From: Sipunculus nudus
Lineage: Eukaryota > Annelida > Sipuncula > Golfingiida > Sipunculidae
Reading direction: 5' to 3'
NCBI GenBank assembly: GCA_026874595.1
Contig: CM049316.1
Span: 24,635,839-24,699,838 of the forward strand
Length of the DNA stretch: 64,000 nucleotides
Position 1 is the first letter of the stretch. Each line of letters opens with the position of its first letter. This document shows, in pieces, positions 60,301 through 64,000 of this stretch. Made by a program: the position numbers and the translations under genes. The notes beneath the pieces were generated by a model. The model was not told the DNA's origin. It ran no database searches and was given only the letters and a program-made list of their open reading frames with translations.

Positions 60301-62157
60301 TTAGCAGAAACAATTTGTGCCCCTCAGATTTTCAGGGTTCTAAAAATCATGTTTTTTGGCCCAAAGTTCACAGAATAAAGGTCATTATGACCTAATTTCA
60401 GGTTCCCCTGCATATTTACCCAAGACCTCCTTGTATGCAATGTTAGAAGATTCTAGGCCCAGCAGATTCAATTTGTACCTCGTCTTACTGACTGAGTATT
60501 AGAAATCATGTTTTCAGCCTGTAGTTTACAAAATATAGGTCATGATGACCTGATTAGATGTTTTCAAGAAGATTTGCCTGGAACCTCCCTGGATATACAG
60601 TTAAAAGTTTCTAGGTTTAACGATTACGATTTGTGCCCTGTTAATGAACGAACTGCTTCATCTAAAGGTCTCAAAAAAAAGAGAAAGCAATGCGTGAGAA
60701 ATAAGAAAAATATACAGGTTGCGCCACCCGTCTTCAGGAAATGAAGAAACACTCCATGATTAATATGCATGGAAAGAATCATGGCAATCAGTGCATTAGT
60801 TCTTCAGATAATGGAGCTTTTGTATCAATTTTTTTTATTCTAGGGGTAATTTCGGGCCCCGTGGCTCCGAGGATATAGGTCTTAGTGACCTAATTTCAGG
60901 TTTCCGAGAAATTTTCAATGGACCTCCATGAGTTTTCAGGTAGAATTTTCTAGGTCCAAAGGTTACAATTTGTGCCAAGTTAACGGACAGACGGGCAGAC
61001 AAACGGGCAAACAGACAGACGGACATACAGTCCGACGGACCAAGGACTGAGAGTGATCGCTATAGCTTAGATGATTGTCAGTCAGCTGAGCTAAAATACT
61101 AACAAGTAGAGTGTTCAAAATTACACAGCGTGAACTAAAATATATAGAGTTAGAAGTATTATAATTTCATGTGAACAAGGTTTAATAACCGCCGAATGAC
61201 TACGATTCCTGTGTGTTACGTGGTGATGAGAACAATGACAGTTCCAGCCGGAGTTAAATAAAAAATTGACATGACAAACAAAAGGAAACGCATTACCATG
61301 TAACGCCTTAGAAAGTTCAGGAGAAACGACTTTCCAGTGCGATAGGTCCCAGCTTCTGACAGTATTACAACCGGCGTGTTTTTGACGTCATCCCTTCCTA
61401 GAATTATGTCAAGTTGACGATCGTCCAAGAGAAGGCCCTCTTTATTTACAGTTATGATTTGTAGCGGCCTTCCTATTTCCTCTATATCTACGAAAATTCC
61501 TAAAACATGTTGGGTATCATAATTAAAATGTCAAGATTCAATAAATGATTTAACATTAGAGCATGGTTCGTTTCCGAATCCCCCCCCCCCCCCCAGTTTC
61601 CCTCCAGTCCAGTCTTTTGAATTGCTGTGATGACTATAACGTACAAGGGCGATCAGAATGTCCTTTATTAATAACGTTCTTATACAATAAGATACGACGT
61701 CAGCCACTGGGCTGTTTTTATTTTTCATTTTTACGCCTCAATATTCATCTCATTATTTTCTCATCATCGGCTTAGTATTTTATTTTATTTTACATTTCAT
61801 TAAACAACTCTATGTTACCCTACACAGATTAGGATGTTATCAGAATTATACATTTTACTTTATATTCATATACTTTCGCGTATACTTATGTCTGCATGTA
61901 TTACCGTGACCCTGTATATAATGAATTGTTATCATATAAACAAGACGAAATAGGAAAAGGCAAAACTAATCCGAATATGGCATACAAATCCTACTGGTGT
62001 GCGGAATCGTACAAATAAATATGAAGGTATTCTCATTAGTACATATAAAAGCTCGGGTTTCTATGGAAATAAGGCGTAGTGCTATGCATTTTGTACCTTC
62101 TGTACACACCGGATCCCCTTGTTCTTCATGTGAAAAACTTCTTGACTTTGCATCCAT
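51887..62157 (-). CDS. GBP/atlastin-type GTPase fused to ApoL-like domain, copy A2
   Basis: Exons on the minus strand, all GT-AG and in phase: 62157-62097 (start), 61499-61297 (P-loop), 58630-58487 (switch region, GFNWGQGADGVTKGILMWSK), 57264-57157 (DTQG), 57040-56990 (VYNVLNNIQ), 56789-56724, 55706-55614 (LVRDW), 54144 to about 54030 (CFLMPYPGEVAAEY), 53181-52963 (helical) and 52648-51887 (ApoL-like). The GTPase carries every signature of the dynamin-superfamily GBP/atlastin group, large GTPases that assemble on membranes. Two linker exons seen in copy A1 (ending 6833, and 6211-6140) are not found between 54030 and 53182, and the donor after PYPG is uncertain. The copy may be damaged there or use a shorter linker. 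No signal peptide is visible. A cytosolic, membrane-acting role in cell-autonomous defence is inference. Confidence 0.75.
52963..53181 (-). CDS. Helical exon before the ApoL-like domain
   Basis: 219 bases, phase 0 at both ends, the same length as 5996-5778 in copy A1. It encodes MDIKHLEKDLSTLAKSTETE followed by FKELLRRWTEEKDAMLDTEK, rich in Lys/Glu/Leu and predicted helical, in the position of the helical middle domain of GBPs. Confidence 0.75.
53259..53588 (+). other. Unrecognised 109-codon open frame
   Basis: An ATG-less frame reads PDILAKQAEVVTAEDDHFYL, ALRNTLLCKNYYLQRSLKED and continues to a hydrophobic end. It lies antisense in the GBP-ApoL gene, exactly where linker exons of the paralogue are missing. 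It may be part of an inserted element; no family is recognised. Confidence 0.25.
53625..53930 (-). mobile_element. G-rich MITE-like repeat, second copy
   Basis: Inverted copy of 6366-6766: left aggggc...ttcaatatagggggatg...gggtatatat, then ttttggcaaa; right end ggaagaaaaattgatgccac. Lies in the intron region between the PYPG exon and the helical exon. Confidence 0.55.
55507..55554. repeat. (TA)n microsatellite
   Basis: About 24 TA units in the intron downstream of the LVRDW exon. Confidence 0.95.
55614..55706 (-). CDS. G4 (RD) exon of the GTPase
   Basis: 31 codons beginning RLYCLVRDWLGSEGIKWGKD. The RD in LVRDW is the guanine-specificity motif that replaces NKxD in GBPs and atlastins. Acceptor tatcag, donor gtaagt. 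Confidence 0.85.
57157..57264 (-). CDS. G3 (DTQG) exon of the GTPase
   Basis: 36 codons, AMVLLVDTQGFYDDKDKHQP then HDAAILALSLLLSSTQ. DTQG is the G3 loop; A.ILALSLLLSSTQ-VYN spans into the next exon as in atlastins and GBPs. Acceptor ...aaccag, donor gtataa. Confidence 0.9.
57287..57358. repeat. (TA)n(GA)n(G)n microsatellite
   Basis: TA units pass into GA units and a G-run right upstream of the DTQG exon acceptor. Confidence 0.9.
57400..57580 (-). mobile_element. tRNA-derived SINE, copy 1
   Basis: On the minus strand an A-box-like TAGCTTAGTGGA (RC of 57496-57507) and a B-box GGTTCGATTCC (RC of 57453-57463) are spaced as in tRNA-derived SINEs. A tail rich in tatatagaatgga follows. Confidence 0.65.
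57707..58138. mobile_element. cctccgccaa MITE-like element
   Basis: Left end acctccgccaag, right end tttggcggaggt, an inverted repeat of about 11 bases. The interior includes gttatgtttttggtgacgtt and several tgacgtca words, and has no coding frame. Confidence 0.6.
58145..58300 (-). mobile_element. tRNA-derived SINE, copy 2
   Basis: Same body as copy 1 (B-box RC at 58197-58207, A-box RC at 58240-58251). The adjoining tgacgtcac...ggttcctataaaag is inverted relative to the sequence next to copy 1. Confidence 0.6.
58877..61094. mobile_element. 2.2-kb fold-back element with ~155-bp repeats
   Basis: The left end agctcagatgac...gagctaaagcgatcactctt and right end (RC) are inverted, with ccgtccgtccgttaac on the left and gttaacggacagacgggc-type sequence on the right. 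The left half has direct repeats of 152-160 bp, marked by ggcacaaatygta at about 58945, 59103, 59263, 59419, 59572, 59730 and 59882 and by ttctaacrttacattyaggg and aggtcaytgtgacctat words. The right half (60000-61080) carries the same units inverted. It sits in the intron between the P-loop and switch exons of copy A2; the A1 intron is only about 207 bp and lacks it. Confidence 0.75.
61297..61499 (-). CDS. P-loop exon of the GBP-type GTPase, copy A2
   Basis: 203 bases as in A1. It reads GRPLQIITVNKEGLLLDDRQ, then DVKNTPVVILSEAGTYRTGK and SFLLNFLRRYM. The G1 loop is intact; Glu in SEAG replaces the usual small or hydrophobic residue (A1 has SIAG). Confidence 0.85.
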
Positions 62158-64000
62158 GGTGCTCCTCTCTACTAACAAAAACAAAGTACCTATTATCTGC
62201 AATTGTTACAAACTGGGAGTCCAATCAAAACATGTAAGCCTCAATCTCGGTTTCCTAACCATGTTTGTTCAGGGTGTTGCGGAAAATGTATAGATATTGG
62301 ATTAAGGTTGATTTTAATTCTAATCTGGACTTAATTTTAAACGCATTACATGTTTGAATAAAGATGTTGATCTTTAACACCAGACTTAGTAACCTTGATA
62401 AAAAATTATAAAAATTGTTATATAATCTCTTAAATGCATTGCCAGGCACTCTTGAATAAGATGCGAAAATACAATATCATATAAATGGGATTTTCGCATT
62501 CGTTTTAGAATGCTAGTTGCATTAGAAAGCATTTTTCTAAGTGTATCCCGTACAAACACAAAAACGCCTTCATTCTTTAAACATTAAATATAAAACTCAC
62601 AGGGGTTTTCCATTTGTGCAATAATATAATAGTATTTGAGTCTTCCACAGTAATGTACTTTTTCAAGTGATTGAAGTTATTGATAACCTTTTGAAATCTC
62701 ATGAAAAAGAGGTAAAAAGTTATAATATGGCTGCCAAAGAGGGAGTTGTAAATAAAAGAAATATATAAACAAAAAGAGTTCGAAAAATAAAATCTGGAAG
62801 TACTTTATGCCTACAAATTATTCTATGCGAAAGATATCAGCGAGGAATACTATTAATGACGCACAGTGAGTGTTCATAGGACAATACCCAAGCAAGCTGC
62901 GCAGTCTCGGACTCACAAGAGTTTAGGGTGTTGGAGTCAGAATCTGATTCCCAGAATGCGCCGGGGCGTCTAAATACATTAGCGGCGTAGGTATAAATGT
63001 AGAGCAGAGGATAATGTAGTCCGTTCAAGTGTGTTAGATAAAAATTTTTCCAAGGCAAATCATTTAAACATGGATGGTTTTATGGTTAGGACTTTATGGA
63101 ATATGTGATATTTTGTAAGCATACGCATGTTACATGTAAACAGAAGGTATTTCTTTGAAATTAAAAAAAAAGAAATTTGTCAATTAAGTTAGGTAGTACT
63201 TGCCGTTCCATAGTGCTTAAAACAGAAGAGATTCGAGTAGAAACGACCTCTGGAGGAAGGGTGAATATCCAAGGTCCCTAATACAACCGAGTAAAAACTT
63301 TGTGTGATAACTGGCCAAAATTTCTCTCAAACATGAATATCGTTATATTTTAATAGCAAAGGGAAAGAAAATTGAGGATCTCAACAAAAATGTACAATTT
63401 ACTTGTGAGTGGTACTCGTATATAGATCTTTAACATCCAGCGAGGAACACACACTGGTAACTGATGATTCTAAGATGCCCTGAATCGAAAGAGCTGGTGA
63501 TTTTGGGCGGGTTGGGCACCTGGTCAAACACTTAAGGATATAACGAAACTGCGTTAGAAGTTGTCTTTTTGCCATTTGTGTAAAATAAGTATACTGCTTT
63601 ACTTGAATCGCTAGTCTGATTTCTTTGCATTTGTTATGTTTTATATTCTTTATTCTAGTTTGGTTTTGGTTTTTATAAGTGTATTGAGTTAAGTATATTT
63701 CCTGTCTTCTTTAATTTCGATATATTCTTTGGTGTGCTTTCGACTTATGATATTTTTAATATGTTTTACAATTTCTGCAAATTGGAAAATACATTCATAA
63801 GCGCGATGCGCTGAATGTATAATCCAATTAAAATAAATATATTTAAACCTAGAAGTATGTTTAAAATATGTCCATAGGTGTGTTTAACTTACGAAGACTA
63901 ATTCTGAAGTTTGTGTACTGATGTTACAGATCATAAATGTATGCTTACCACCTCTTTTGTATGCAATTTTGCATTTCTCTGGTGTGTTATGATTGAATGG
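62158..64000 (-). promoter_or_regulatory. Conserved 5' region of copy A2
   Basis: Noncoding sequence upstream of the start codon, matching 8217-10060 closely to the window edge. The TATA-like site (RC of cgtatatagatc near 63417-63428) and the ATGGAACGGCAAGTACT stretch are conserved. An 11-base indel in the block (near 63220) argues against coding. Confidence 0.35.

Larger units (their letters stand above)
48040..64000. repeat. Segmental duplication A2 (paralogue of 1200-10060)
   Basis: Direct-orientation copy of the 1.2-10.06 kb segment, continuing to the right edge of the window. It contains insertions absent from A1: a minisatellite at 48.7-49.3 kb, a fold-back element at 58.9-61.1 kb, SINEs and small elements at 57.4-58.3 kb. 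Confidence 0.85.

Noticed and set aside
58900-61100. CRISPR-like array of 155-bp units
   Set aside because: Eukaryotic context, diverged long units without distinct spacers, and inverted second half; this is a fold-back transposon.

Overview
The window is eukaryotic nuclear DNA. It is AT-rich, full of (TA)n, (CA)n and poly-G/poly-C tracts, with GT-AG introns and dense transposable elements, and it has no operons. The repeat content (Gmr1-like Ty3/gypsy element, L1/Tx1-like LINEs, a gctcagatgac...ccgtccgtccgttaac fold-back element, cctccgcca elements, a tRNA-derived SINE) and a GBP/atlastin-type GTPase joined to an apolipoprotein-L-like domain suggest an aquatic invertebrate, most likely a mollusc. 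The species cannot be named from the sequence.

Layout. 1-1068: an LTR cut by the window edge. 1.2-10.06 kb: duplicated segment A1 with a minus-strand GBP-ApoL pseudogene (exons between 8216 and 4705). 11.0-15.2 kb: repeat block B1. 15.2-18.5 kb: nothing recognisable apart from C-tracts and a short local duplication. 18.5-24.1 kb: decayed plus-strand RecQ-like helicase with a LINE fragment inside. 25.1-29.3 kb: decayed minus-strand transposon-type gene (DUF6589-like, with a PHD-like exon) containing a near-perfect 90-bp hairpin. 29.45-38.03 kb: complete but degenerate minus-strand Ty3/gypsy element with LTRs, a TGTAT target duplication and integrase ahead of reverse transcriptase; a 2.5 kb plus-strand LINE is nested in its integrase. 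39.06-43.4 kb: block B2, paralogous to B1, containing a 1 kb inverted-repeat element. 43.5-44.5 kb: fold-back element made of minisatellites. 48.0-64 kb: duplicated segment A2, with the second minus-strand GBP-ApoL gene (exons from 62157 to 51887).

The main biological content is the pair of tandem paralogues. Exons predict a dynamin-superfamily GTPase of the GBP/atlastin type: P-loop GAYRTGKS or GTYRTGKS, switch region, DTQG, and the LVRDW guanine-specificity motif. It is followed by a helical linker and a 254-codon ApoL-like exon with an Ala/Gly-rich membrane hairpin. In mammals GBPs and APOL3 are separate proteins that cooperate against cytosolic bacteria; here the two modules appear to sit in one polypeptide. 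The two copies have complementary lesions. A1 has lost the exons for the second half of the GTPase domain and has a stop codon. A2 keeps the GTPase exons, but two linker exons present in A1 could not be found in it.

The arrangement A1-B1-(TE cluster)-B2-A2 looks like the remains of a tandem array whose middle unit was replaced or scrambled by transposons. Exon boundaries were read by eye from splice consensus, reading phase and paralogue comparison; no transcript or database evidence was available.
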